Below the pieces are notes generated by a model that saw nothing but the letters and a program-made list of their open reading frames with translations, had not been told where the DNA came from and made no database searches. Made by a program: the position numbers and the translations under genes. From Gnetum montanum (lineage: Eukaryota; Streptophyta; Gnetopsida; Gnetales; Gnetaceae): a stretch of DNA of 64,000 bases. Numbering within the stretch: position 1 is the stretch's first letter; every line of letters begins with the position of its first letter. The DNA is taken from assembly GCA_015680685.1 (NCBI GenBank), contig MNCI01007958.1:187903-251902 (forward strand), in the 5' to 3' direction. Below, one piece after another: positions 32,720 through 43,589 of the stretch.

Positions 32720-34786
32720 TACCTCCATGACTAAATAAAAACTCAACCTTGAGTGAAGAAGAGGAACAAGTTCTTTACAATATAACATATTGGGTAGGTA
32801 TGGGATTATTAACTGACATGACAACCTAACTTAGATGAAATAGACATACAGACTCTAAGTGCCCAAGTGTACGAAATTGCAATTTTTACAACAATGGGTG
32901 TTCATAAGAAGAGGAGTGAACACCTCGGAGAATATCGACATCCAACACCTCTTGGTAGCAAGAGAATGAGAGAGAGAGAAGAGATCCTTTGATCATGAAC
33001 AGTCCTCATTGTGTGGTACTGCTACATCATCCTTGGTGAAGATAGTCCCCCTTCCAGTCCATGCTTCCCATTGCAATCACAATAGGATCATGAATTAGTA
33101 TGTAATGTGTAACACATAACTATTAAATGCCTTGTCTCATCGATGGTTACACTCAACTAAGTTGTGATTGTGGTAGTTTGGTTTCTTTGATAGTGTTAGC
33201 AGGAAAGCTAATAGATAGGGTTAATTAAATTAAGCAGTCCATTATATTTGAAAAAGTTCAATACAAGGAAATATTTGAAGAGGGTGTAAGAATTTACAAT
33301 AATGAAAAGAAGAATTCACTAAAAACTATTATGAAGATGTGTACAATTTGATGTCATTGATGGGGTAAACAAAAAGAATTTGATTGTAAAAATGTCTAAG
33401 GCTAAAGAACTTAACTAACCCAACCAAAAGATATGCCAGTGGGTCCTCTCCAAAGTAGGCACAAGCCTTTTATTCCCTTGCATAACTTCAAACCAAAGAG
33501 TTTGTGCGCTCTGTGGATGATTAATGGTTATAGAAGGTTAAGCACAAAAACCTAGAAGTAACTAACTAAGAATTTTGACACATCAAATAAAGACATCAAA
33601 CCAAAACATGAAACCGACAGTGAGGTGGAACATGGAGAACATAGATGGATGAAAGGAAGAGTGGAATTGAATTCCCAATTACAATCACATGAAGTCCCTT
33701 GTGGATTTTGTGGTTAAATGACTAGATAGGATCCATCCTTAGTCTAGACCAAAACCAGCTACTTTTAGTGACATCACATCAACATTCTAAAACTAATTCA
33801 TCCCCTAAGACACAAGAGTGCTACCACAAAACAACCACCATTCCAAATTAGAGAACAAGTAGGAAGTGAGAAAGGGCCTTAGTTAAAGGAGACAAATCCC
33901 ATAACCAGAGCTTGTAGCTCATTTATTCTATCTAAGGGGTGTGCTTTGAATTTCCATTGTTTGCTTTTTTTTGAAATGGGAACCACACCATGCAAAGACA
34001 CATGCATTTATTTTGTCCAAGGGGTGTGCTTTGAATCCTCATCTCTTTTTTTTCTAATGAGAACCAAACCATGTGAATATGTATGCATTTATTTTGTCCA
34101 AGGGGTATGCTTTGAATCCTCATCATTTTTTTTCTGATGAGAACCACACCATGTAAGGACTTATTTAGCTTCCTTTCATTGGTGGACATGGAATAGTAAG
34201 AAGTTCATGAAAACACACATGCACCTAGGTAAATAGAAAAATACAAAGAATACCAAATCCCCTTGAAGCCTCACCTTGTTTAAACCTTTGAATCTTTCCC
34301 AATTCTAGAAACTACCAAATTCACAAATTTATTAAAGTTTTATTAGTGAAAAAGGGACTATGCGTTTCCAAAACAAGGAAAACCATAGAGTGTGTGGATG
34401 GGTGGATGTTGTGGAGTCACTGCTTGTTACATGAATAAGAAACCATGTCCTAATTATCTATAATGGAATTCAAAGCTAGAAACCAAACACCAACAATCAA
34501 ATAACAAAAATAGTACATACCACCATCAAGTAATGCATTACGAATGTACCTAGCACTTATTAACAAAAAGTTAGAAAATCATACCAAAAAAAAGAAAATA
34601 TAGAAGAAAGTGTAAATTATTCAAGAAACATCAAATGTACTAATGATGGTGTAAGATAAAAAATTAGAAAAGATTAATAACATAAAAACAAAAAGATCTA
34701 AAACAAAGAATATGTAAAACAAAAAGTTGTAAAATGAAAAATGTGTAAAACAAAAAAGTTGAAAAATTGAGAAGTTGCTTGAATGG
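32720..34786 (-). other. 3' UTR of Ath-3
   Basis: Non-coding. The minus strand reads, from pol outward, T-rich runs of the TTTTGTTTTACA type, the CATCCACCCATCC block near 34400, a triplicated minisatellite, then sequence shared with Ath-1 and the end of Ath-2 (TAATAATCCCATACC, near 32790), and a polypurine tract beside 32719 reading TCATGGAGGTA. The ORF at 34621-34860 is only the end of pol running on. Confidence 0.75.
33932..34160 (-). repeat. Minisatellite of about 83 bp, three copies, in the Ath-3 3' UTR
   Basis: The phrase GGGGTGTGCTTTGAAT (with one variant) starts at 33936, 34021 and 34102; each unit also carries a T-rich run and AACCACACCATG. Ath-1 has one copy in the opposite orientation at 2640-2720. 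Both strands stay open across the array, which explains the overlapping ORFs at 33932 and 33946; neither is a gene. Confidence 0.88.
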
Positions 34787-36060
34787 TTAGCATGGGTGGC
34801 CATCTTCCCCATGACTAAGTTGAAAGGAGGAGATTTGAAATATGGAGTGTGGTTGTTCATCTAATGAGGTTGTTGTTGTATTAGCTGGCTTAAGTTCATG
34901 GAAAGGTTTAACTTGTTGAATGTTGACTAGCTATTTCTTATTTGGTCTCTTAGGTTTATAGATCATCATTTCCCCTAAAGGAAAAGTTTCATAAATGATA
35001 TAAGGTCCCTCCCACAATGTTTGAAACTTAGTTCGTTAAGGTACATGTGTAGGGTTCTAGTAGAAAACCGTATCTCCCAGTTGAAATTTAACTTTTCTAA
35101 TTTTTAGGTTATGATGTTTTTTGTTATAAGCCTTGTGCAACTTGTTAGATGATAAGGCTACTAATTGGTTTTTGTCTAGCAAGTTGAGATTCATTAGTCT
35201 TTTCTTTTGGGCTAGACTTAAGTTAAGGTCAAGGTCACAAGCCATTGAAAGTGTACAAAGTTTAGATTGAATAGGAAGTGTTGGTAGTTTGCCATACACA
35301 AGCTCACAAGGAGAGTAGCCTATAGAAAGTTTCCAAGTTGAGTGGTAGGCCCAAAGGGCATCATTTAGTTTTGTGCTCCAATCCTTCCTATGCTTGCTAA
35401 CAGTTCTTGTTAATATCCTTGTGATTTCCTTATTAGTAACCTTAGCTTTACCATTAGCTTGGGGATGGTAAGAAGTTGTGAGTTTGTGTTCAACCCCCAA
35501 GCATTGCATAAGATTTCAAAAAGTAGTGCCTGTAAAATGAGTTTCATTGTTAGAAATTAATGCACATGACATACCAAACCTATTTACAATGTTTTTTTGT
35601 ACAAACTGAGTAACAGTAGAAGATGTACAGTTGATAATTGCTACTGCTTCTACCCATTTTGTACAATATTCAATAATGACTATGATGTATGCATTTTCAT
35701 TTGACATGGGCATGATGGGACCCATGAAATCAATGCCCCAAATGTCGAATGGTTCTAAAGGTTAAATCCATTATTGAGGTCCCTTCATTTGAGTAGTCAT
35801 TCCACCATCTCGTTGGTATCATTCACAAGAGTGGATGAAATGGTGAGCATCCCTAAAGAGTGTTGGCCAACAATACCTTGCCATAAGGATTTTAATGGTC
35901 GTGCATCTCCCAACATAGTGTCCTCCATAAGGACCTTCATGAGCATCTTGGAGCATGCATAGTTGATCAGCATTAGGGACACACCAATGAACCAGGCCAT
36001 CGATGCATAGATTGTAGAGGTATCCATTGATCTCCATGAAGTGATTTACCTGGTGAAGAC
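34787..36060 (-). pseudogene. pol: Integrase of Ath-3
   Basis: The N-terminal part (36037-35819) has D-A-H-E-G-P-Y-G-G-H-Y and F-I-H-S-C-E, so both His and the first Cys are kept, but the second Cys reads Y-Q. The core runs through 35725-35516 (M-G-P-I-M-P-M-S-N, then R-F-G-M-S-C-A-L-I-S-N-N-E, with Asn where the second catalytic Asp belongs) and 35509-35057 (L-T-T-S-Y-H-P-Q-A-N-G-K-A-K-V-T-N, Lys for the catalytic Glu; L-W-A-Y-H-S-T-W-K-L). The 150-codon stretch at 35057-35509 is the longest open integrase piece here. The end is the conserved H-P-C then TAA at 34789-34787. Confidence 0.92.
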
Positions 36061-36099
36061 ACTATTGCTTCCTTTGGTAGTCCAACCCTTATGGCATCT

Positions 36100-36800
36100 C
36101 TTGAGTGAGAAGATAAGTGAGAATGTTATCATACAATTTTGGCTTATTGGACATTTGTTTAGTTATTGCTCTAGCAAAGAGGAGTTCATCAAGAAATGTA
36201 TTGGATAATGAGTTTTCTTCCTCTTTGTCATCCCATCGCAATTGAGACAAGTGATCAGTGACCACATTCTCAATGCCCTTTTACTCTACCATTGTAAGAT
36301 CAAACTCATGCAAGATCACTAGCGACTGTATGACATGGGGGCTCATCGTTGGCTTGTTCATTAGAAAGTGGATGGAACTATGATCTATGTGCACAAACAC
36401 TTTGTATCTAAGCACAGAATGCTTAAACTTCTCTAGAGAAAACACCACTACCATCAATTATTTTTCTATAGTGGTGTAGTTCAATTGTGTGCCCACAATG
36501 CTTTGGATAGTGCAGTGGATGAAGTATGGACATTTCTTTTCATCTAACTACGTCAACATAGCTTCCAAAGCATAATTCAATGCATGTATCATGATATGAA
36601 ATGATCTGGACCATTTAGTTGCTTGTAGAATTGGAGTTTCCACAAGCTTTTCTTTCAGTTGTTGGAACACTTTTTCACATTCCGAAGTCCAAAAAAAAGA
36701 ACATATTTCTTTATTAGTTCAACCAACAGTTTTTCGATCTAAGAGAAATTCTCTATGAATCATTGGTAGTAGCCAATGTGTCCAAGGAATGACTGAACAT
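36100..36800 (-). pseudogene. pol: RNase H of Ath-3
   Basis: The Ty3/gypsy RNase H follows RT on the minus strand. Decayed words include F-H-I-M-I-H-A-L-N-Y-A near 36585, C-P-Y-F-I-H near 36520, H-S-V-L-R-Y-K-V-F-V-H-I-D-H near 36400, and K-G-I-E-N-V-V-T-D-H-L-S-Q-L at about 36235-36285, the linker to integrase. Stops and frame changes are frequent, so no long open frame remains; the assignment rests on order and on matching Ath-1 (1-710). Confidence 0.78.
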
Positions 36801-37800
36801 GCTTAACTATTACTAGCTGGTAGGTTATTCCTTAGATGACCCTTATTTCTTAGTGTCCACCTTAGTTCCTGCTTGTGATATTTTATGCCCCAATACAATG
36901 CCCTCCTAGACCATGAGGTGACTTTTTTGCCAATTGAGCCACAAGTTAGTTTTGACACATCATTTCTGCACTTACTCAAGGTGGTCCAAGGCTTGCTCAA
37001 ATGTAGCTCCATAGGTGGAGAAGTCATCCATGAAGACTTCGACACCACTATTGATTTGTTGTTAAAAGATGCTCATGACCAAGCATTGAATTGTGGTAGG
37101 GGCATTGAATAGATTAAATGGCATCTTACGATATGTAAAAGTCCCCTAGGAACTTGTGAACATTATCTTTTCTTGGTTCTCTAGTGCAATTTGAATTTGG
37201 TTATAGCCACTATAACCATCTAGGAAGCTGTAGTAGCAATGCCCTGATATTGTGTTGAACACCTAGTTAACAAATGGTAACATAAAGTGATCCTTGAATA
37301 TTGCCATATTCAGCAACCTAAAATCGATGTAGACTCATCACTTACCATCTTTCTTTGGTACAATTACAAGTGGACTAACCCACTTTCTATTTGCAATAGG
37401 ATAGATGAACCCTGCCTTAAGGTGTTACTTGATTTCCTCCTTGATGGTTTGCTTAAATTTGTCGTTCAATCACCTTTGTGGCTGTCATTTTGGCTTCATG
37501 ACTGAGTTGGTGTAAATGTGATGCTGGCATATCCTAGGATCAATCCTTGTGAGTTTAGGATATGACCAAGCAAAAACTGTTGACCATCTTTCAACTACCT
37601 TCAACAACTTCTTTTTCTATTTTGGAGCAAGTCTTGCATTGATTATAACTAGCTTCTTATTTTTCAAAAATACATATTCCATTCCAGTTGGTAGCATTTT
37701 TAGTTTAAGGGCTTGTTGCTTGAAGTTCTTAGTAATTTCTAGCTCTTCTGAATAGGTATCATCATTTGTATCATCAGAGAGTTGGTGATGAACTTACTCT
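36801..37800 (-). pseudogene. pol: Reverse transcriptase of Ath-3
   Basis: Reading down from about 37480: F-I-Y-P-I-A-N-R-K-W-V-S-P-L, V-P-K-K-D-G-K, Y-I-D-F-R-L-L-N, L-D-G-Y-S-G-Y-N-Q-I-Q-I-A, K-M-P-F-N-L-F-N-A-P, then the active site V-F-M-D-D-F-S-T-Y-G-A-T near 37020 and G-I-V-L-G-H-K-I-S near 36880. The F-M-D-D-F form supports Athila. Stops occur where relatives have Gln or Trp. Provided reading frames at 36803 (-) and 36885 (+) are in other phases and are not the protein. Confidence 0.9.
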
Positions 37801-37869
37801 AGTTCATCCATGCTTGTGACATATTCACATGTCAAGCTCTCAACTAGTTCCATGAACAACGTGCTACTT

Positions 37870-38420
37870 TTTGAATTAGCGGTTAGCCACTGGGTGCCCT
37901 CCTATTTTGTGGCTACTACATACAAATACCTTTGAATTTCTATTTCTAGCACACACTATTTACATGCAGAGATGGATGCTTGGTTGATGGCCCAAAGTTT
38001 CTGCACTCAATTGCACTTGCTATCATTGCACGCGATGCATGGAACTCTCTTCTTCTTGATCTTTCCAAATGCATTTTCTTTAGAGATTTCCATGGAAAGA
38101 TCTCTAATGTTCATTCTTGCATATATGGTGCTCAACCATTCTCTTCCAATGATGATTGGAAAGTCCTCTTTGCAGTTCTTCACTTTGATTACCAAAGAAG
38201 TCGACAGGAGAAGACCACCCACAGATAGGGGTCACAATGTCTTCTACGAGTTCCAATGGAATAGTGATGGACTAGTCTCCCAATTCTAATCTAATGTTGC
38301 TCTTCCTAAGAGGACGTAGGTTCTAGGTAGTGTAGATCTCATGAGAAATCAAATTAACACCAGAACTTGAATCTAAAAGAGCCTTGCACGGTTTGTTCCC
38401 AGCAATCTACTAATAAATTA
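37870..38420 (-). pseudogene. Protease of Ath-3
   Basis: Minus strand near 38400 to 38300: N-K-P-C-K-A-L-L-D-S-S-S-G-V-N-L-I-S, where L-L-D-S-S-S-G matches the D-x-G active site of Athila proteases with altered neighbours. V-E-D-I-V-T-P and V-D-F-F follow, and the region ends in decayed sequence towards RT. It would have processed Gag-Pol. The plus-strand ORFs at 37972 and 37980 overlap it and are shadows. Confidence 0.72.
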
Positions 38421-38599
38421 GAGGACTTCTAGGATTAGCTAATTTCCTAGAAAGGTTTTCTACATGGATCCAATCAAACATGGTGTGAGTAAGCATTATG
38501 GTATGGATCCTTGGTAGAGTTTGGTTTGAAAGAGGCCCAAAAAAAATTTGATATGGAGGAAGAGGAAGGAGTAGGGTTTTCAACCGTAGGTGTAGGTAA

Positions 38600-41030
38600 G
38601 GGCTTAGGTGGACTATGGGGTCGAAAGAAAGGTCTTTTCTTTGATCAGGCATTTGACCCCTCCAATTGATAATTAGGTTGTAAATTAAGAACCCTCATGA
38701 CATTGCATTGTTGTGGTTGAGTGGGCAGTTCACCCTGCATTGGTGGAGCAAGTGGCAACTATGCAATTGGAGGAGGAGTGTGTGTAAGGATAGGGGAAGG
38801 ATAAGGATAATGGGTAGCACCCCTTCTTTCATGTAAAGATGGAGTTCAATAATAGTTAGAAGGGTGGTAGTAAGGCTATAATTGAGAAACGTAACTAGAA
38901 GAGTCACGTGGAGACATGGGTTGCTGAATGTGATAACCATATGAATCAAGTTGCCAGTAAGGGTATTGTTGCCTTGGCGGTGCAAGTGCCCATGATTGTG
39001 GTTGCTGCCATTGTTGGTACTATTTGTACAATTGCAGTGGAGCTCCACTTGAATAATACTATTGTTTTTAGTAGAACTACCAGAGATTACCTTGAGGATA
39101 AGGTAACCTTCTAGATGTTTGCCTTTGTGTAAGTCATGGATGTAAGGCATACACCTATATTCCTAAAGATGTGACAAAATGAGGCAACATCCCTTGGCAT
39201 ATTCATACTAGCAGACATCACATCCATGATCATCATCTGATTCACTATCTATAACCTCTTCTATTGCAGCAATTTTGTTGTTACCTTTGTAATATGCACG
39301 TTTAGCTTCTTTGTGCCTCCAACACTCACGATCACTACCTTATTCTCTGGACTCTGTAGTAATTTTGAGGATAGCTTGAAATATGCTATCCATAAAGTCT
39401 CTTAACTGATCAACCTTGGTCATAAGTTTAGATTGGAATTGTTGAAGTGACAAGGCTTTTTTATGCATCTCCTCATCAAATACAGATTCATCCTCACTGT
39501 CACAGAATTGAACCTCCCTCTTGCGGATGGAAGGATTGCGATTGTACTCTTTTGCACTTTTTATTTTTCTTAGTTCATCTTCATTTTTGGTGACCTACTC
39601 TATTAACCTTTGTACTTGAAAAGTAGTTAGTTTTGACTTGTGCCCTTGGGCATAGACACCAAGGGTTTTTCTTGTTTCATTATGAAGCTCATCTACAATG
39701 TGGTGGAGTTGATCTAATTGAAAGAAACCATGGCTAGGGTGTTTGTGCATCAAGGCACAGTATTGGCCAATGGTAGAATCCAAGGGTTCATGTGATCCTT
39801 GTTTCCACCCTTGAATTTGGTTCCTTAAGTTGGACACCTAGGAGTATGTTTGATATTTATCATTGAAAATCTCAAGCATGGTATTCCATCGTATGATAGA
39901 TTCTAGTTCTAAAGACTAGTACCAGTTGTTTGCTACTTTGATGAGTGTCTTGGGAAAAAAAATTTAGTTTCTGCCATTTTTTCTCTATGTTTTGCAAGGC
40001 ACATGCATCTTAGAAAGCTTAAATATGATTCTGTGGATCAGATTTATATCCTCCTTCAAATCAAGGAATATTATTGATGTCTAACCAATTGATTTGATTG
40101 TCTTTCACATGCCTTATTGGAATTTTGACTACCTCTGTGATGTTAAACATACTTCAAGTAGCAAATAGAGGCTCATCAAGGCCTTGATCATGGTGCTTAT
40201 GATGCCCTGTACTGCCCCTTCATTCATGGTGATGTGCTTCTCTTGAACGTTTGTGTCCTTAATCTTGCCTATCTCGATGGTCCCTTTGGTTATTGTGGTC
40301 TCATTGGTCATTGTGCTCATTTCGATCACCTCCATCACGATCTCACCTTCTACAGTCATGGTCGAAGCCAAAAGAAGAAGAAGATGATGAAGGGGAAGAG
40401 GAAAGAGAACCAACATCATCATAGTGCCTACTACTACCTCTTCGGTGATTGCAACCATGGTCACGGTCTTGCTTTTGACCTGCATCCCTATCTTGACTTA
40501 CCCCTCTGGATCTTGCTTTGTCATTGGATCCCTTATTACCAGAATCAGGATTATGAACTGTGGAGTGTAGATTCTAGTTTTGACCTTCATCATCAAAGTT
40601 AAAGAGAGGAGTGTCATTGAGTGGAAGATCCCCACTAGCTTGTTGGTATAATAGGAACGAAGAATCGTTAAGTCCTTTTCCCTTCAAAAGTTCATAGCAC
40701 TGCTCTAGCTGCTGATTGTGTAAGCATTGTGCTTTAGTGGGCTTGATAATTCCTGGTGTTGACATCTTTCATGATATATTTCCCATGGTGATCTTGAAGA
40801 CCACATCGTGCAAGCATTTGATAAAGCATTACAAGAGTAGCATGATCGAGTAGCAACATAATGTTTCCCTCCATGTCACGCCACTGTAGCTATTCATCCT
40901 AGTGTAAGATGAAGGTGAAGTTTAGCACATACATATCAAGATGAGTATATCTAATTTGGTACTATTGAGGCTTTGATGGATGAGTGTTATCAAGCTTGGG
41001 TAGAGAAGTGCTCCTGTGAGAAGAAGACAT
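38600..41030 (-). pseudogene. gag: gag of Ath-3
   Basis: ATG at 41030 (M-S-S-S-H-R-S-T-S-L-P-K-L), about 140 bases inside the primer binding site. The capsid core at 39837-39595 (Q-I-Q-G-W-K-Q, H-P-S-H-G-F, E-T-R-K-T-L-G-V-Y-A-Q-G) matches Ath-2 and Ath-4. The knuckle, near 39200, reads C-D-V-C, then A-K-G-C-C. The C-terminal part (39150-38695) is Asn/His/Leu-rich. Between 40.1 and 40.6 kb lies an Arg/Asp/His-rich stretch in decayed frames. Stops and frameshifts occur throughout, so no Gag can be made. Confidence 0.82.
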
Positions 41031-41171
41031 TGTCAATTAGCAAAACAAAAATCACAGTGTGCTCTGAGAATTTGATGTAGTAATTGTAAAATAATATATG
41101 ACTCTCAAGTTTATTCTAATGATTTAAATACTTTCACTAGATCCTAGATAGTGCACAAAACAACAAAAAAG

Positions 41172-41190
41172 TCCTTGGAAACGATGCCAA
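41172..41190 (-). promoter_or_regulatory. Primer binding site of Ath-3
   Basis: The minus strand reads TTGGCATCGTTTCCAAGGAC directly after the LTR end, a decayed form of the Athila-type site complementary to tRNA-Asp. Confidence 0.75.
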
Positions 41191-42052
41191 TGATGAGCGA
41201 CGAGGTACCCTTACACCCAACCATATGAATCACTAAGGTGTTACACATGATCTAGTCGAATTCTGCAGACCTATAGCTATCTTATACACTAGTTTCTCTA
41301 GGAAGTGAAATTATGTTGAGAAAATTTGTTGTCTTCCCAACTACACTTTTTAGGCTCAAGAATATGGTTTAAGTATAATTGAGGTATATGAATTTTTGTC
41401 ATTTTATATTTTATGGATGTAATCACCTACAAAAAGAATAAGGGTAGAGTAGATTGAAAACTAAGATCTATTGCCTAGCTAGCCTAACACAAGTAACCAC
41501 CCCACTTTCTTGAACACATATAGCACTATTGGACTACCAAACGTTAAGCGTTTCTGGGTTACCAAGTACTATATGAATGTTTAATATGGTTGTGTTCATG
41601 TTCATTAATTGTTGGAAATAAATTGCTTATCAAATGCATAAAAGTAAAGAAGAAGAAAGTAAAATGCATTAAAAAAAATATTAAGTTATTCTTAGTGTTA
41701 CAAGAATCATCAAAAGAGTTCATTTTATTCCCATCACACTACTGCACTCAGGTACATCAATGCTTGAACAAAGACCTGTACACACTTTAGACTCCTTTTG
41801 TGGGCACTCAAAAAAATTCCAACTCTATGGGGAAGAAACAGTAAGAGCTTCGTTACCTTGCTTGAAAATTGAAAATTGACTAATGAATTACTTGTAAAAA
41901 CTGGAGCCCAAGTGTAGTATTTATAAGCTCAGGGTATATGCCCCGATGTTAGACATTCGATGGCAGATCTAGGCCTAGACATCGCATACACGATGTCACA
42001 GCCCCAACATCACATACCTGACATCGTAGCGGACACAAATAGTGGTTCATCA
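41191..42052 (-). repeat. 5' LTR of Ath-3
   Basis: Plus-strand ends TGATGAGCGACG and GTGGTTCATCA. It aligns with 31828-32719 throughout. CTTAG follows at 42053. Confidence 0.92.
41918..42031 (-). promoter_or_regulatory. TATA box and U3 palindromic module of Ath-3
   Basis: On the minus strand TATAAATA lies at 41925-41918. Upstream (41940-42031) are repeated GACATCG/CGATGTC cores in inverted pairs around a GTATGTG/CATACAC centre. The layout is as in Ath-2, but the core is GACATC instead of GATATC. The same module is in the 3' LTR at about 32590-32695. Confidence 0.6.
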
Positions 42053-42057
42053 CTTAG

Positions 42058-42367
42058 GGTCTCTAGTGCTTAGTGTAGATGCCAAATGAAATTCAAGCAC
42101 TCAAGGTTGCAAAAGGCTATCGATTGCACAGGTTTAGAAGTATCAATTTTTTTTTCAAAATCAATTGTCTTCAAAACCTGAATAAGATGTTCTAGTTTGG
42201 CTTTTATTGGTTTTAATTTTTGATTTAAGGCTACAAATTTCTACCATGATTATTGATATATTGATATTTATTTTTAGGCGTAATGGCTTTGATTTCTATT
42301 GTAGTTTTCCATTTATGACAAGTTTTGATATACCAAAGCCATCAAAATCCATTTGAATACTATGAAT
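42058..42367 (-). repeat. 5' LTR of Tat-2, outer part
   Basis: It continues the LTR after Ath-3 and matches 9357-9670 (GGGTCTCTAGTGCTTAGTG, then the GCTATCGATTGCA block). It ends where Cop-1 begins, so the true outer end is not resolved. Confidence 0.82.
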
Positions 42368-42377
42368 TAAGTATCAT

Positions 42378-43240
42378 TGAACTTAGAATGGGGGGATGAA
42401 TAAGTTCCTCAAATCAAAAATCAATCATCACAAAAACCATAACCAAATTTAATGTGGTTCCCCAACTTGGGTAGTCCACACTTGAAGGGTTGTTCACTTG
42501 CACACCTCTAGATTTTGTTTCTTTTAAAGTATGGTTTGAAGGATACCACACCTTATACAAGCTCTAAGCTTCATTTCAAAGTGATTTGTTGCTATGAATC
42601 CACTCAACCTGACTAGGTCATAACAAGCTTAGAATGTGCTTTTAAGGATCCCACAACCTTTACAAATTGAACTATGCTCCAGAGTGTTGTGACACTGTAC
42701 CAACCACACAACCTAGCTAGCTCCTAACAAGCTCAATGAAAATGCCTTCTCACAAGAAGCACATCAACCCTAGTGGGGCAACAAGAAAGAGAAATAAAAA
42801 TTACAAGGAAAGGATGCAACTGATTCGTTGGAAGATAATAAAATCACTACAACAGTACAAATGATGGTACAATGAAGTACACAAATAGAAAAGAATAAAG
42901 TACACAATGATTTCTTGATGTTGACACTTGCTTACTGAAAAAATTACACATTGCCCAAGAGAATAAAGTCTTCATATAGCCTTGAAGTTTCTTAAAACAT
43001 CTTGAAATTCATGCAACAACTATTTAACAGCTAGTGGAGATGTCTTCTTTGAGATTGAGATGTATCTTTGCAATAGACTTCAATTTTGGGGAGATGTCTC
43101 TTCTACAATGGAGATGTATTTGAGGAGACATCTATAGGGAGACATCTTCTCCTAAAAGGAGACATCTCTTGTTTTTAGAAGACATCTTCTCTAGTTCTTC
43201 TTCATTTAGTGAAGGCGTCTTCTACTTCTGGGAGATGTTT
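42378..43240 (-). repeat. 3' LTR of Cop-1
   Basis: Starts TGAACTTAGAATGGGGGG and aligns with 47392-48262 up to about 43240, where the other copy is cut. The true inner end lies somewhere between 43240 and 43590 and could not be fixed. 43240-43590 holds no coding signal; the ORF at 43392 is not supported. Confidence 0.82.
43090..43165. promoter_or_regulatory. TGTCTC/GAGACA cluster in the Cop-1 3' LTR
   Basis: TGTCTC at 43095-43100 and GAGACA at 43125, 43139 and 43159 lie within 75 bases, embedded in GGAGACATCT / GGAGATGTCTC units facing both ways. TGTCTC is the core of the plant auxin response element. Function is inferred from motif only. Confidence 0.45.
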
Positions 43241-43589
43241 TCTTAGCTTTTGAACTTTGATTCATGAAGCTTCCTTTCATCCTCTTAGTCCTTGTCCAAG
43301 CTCTTTGACATCTTATTGTAGCTCCCATTCCTTGAGTCTTCATTCATGTCTAACAAGTCCTTGTTATCTCCATTTTGACATCTCTTTGTAAATGTCATCT
43401 ATTGAGCTCTCCTTCATACCTTGTGGAAAGTATCACACTTCACAACATTCTATATTCTTCATTTTTAAATATATACCCCTAAACATGTGGAAGAAAGAAG
43501 AAATATGCCAAGTTTTTGTGTTTTTTTTTATTTTTCTTATTTTATGTTTTAGAGAAAAAGAAAAAGATACAAGAGTAAGATAACTTACT

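Larger units (their letters stand above)
31828..42052 (-). mobile_element. Ath-3: near full-length Athila-like element
   Basis: 10,225 bp, inserted in the 5' LTR of Tat-2. In minus-strand order: 5' LTR (42052-41191), primer binding site, gag, protease, RT, RNase H, integrase, a long 3' UTR with a triplicated repeat, 3' LTR (32719-31828). The LTR lengths are 862 and 892 bp, so indels separate them. RT has the F-M-D-D-F-S-T-Y-G form typical of Athila. All genes carry stops. Confidence 0.93.
8871..42367 (-). mobile_element. Tat-2: Tat/Ogre-like Ty3/gypsy element, interrupted by Ath-2 and Ath-3
   Basis: Removing the two nested insertions and one copy of each target duplication leaves about 16.6 kb. 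The minus-strand order is 5' LTR (42367-42058 continuing 31827-31302), leader, gag, protease with linker, a long spacer with a 192-bp tandem array, RT-RNase H, a second archaeal-type RNase H, integrase, an unidentified downstream ORF, and the 3' LTR (9670-8871). Dual RNase H and large size are traits of the Tat/Ogre group. No target duplication could be confirmed because Cop-1 and Tat-1 abut the two ends. Confidence 0.82.

Noticed and set aside
33932-34189. Open frames of 85 and 63 codons on opposite strands
   Set aside because: Both run through a three-copy minisatellite and owe their length to the repeat; neither resembles a protein.
37972-38289. Plus-strand frames opposite the Ath-3 protease
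   Set aside because: Two overlapping frames in different phases over a region with protease motifs on the minus strand.
40234-40602. Plus-strand frame of 122 codons opposite the Ath-3 gag
   Set aside because: It is antisense to a low-complexity Arg/Asp/His-rich gag stretch, and the minus strand is equally open; no domain is seen.
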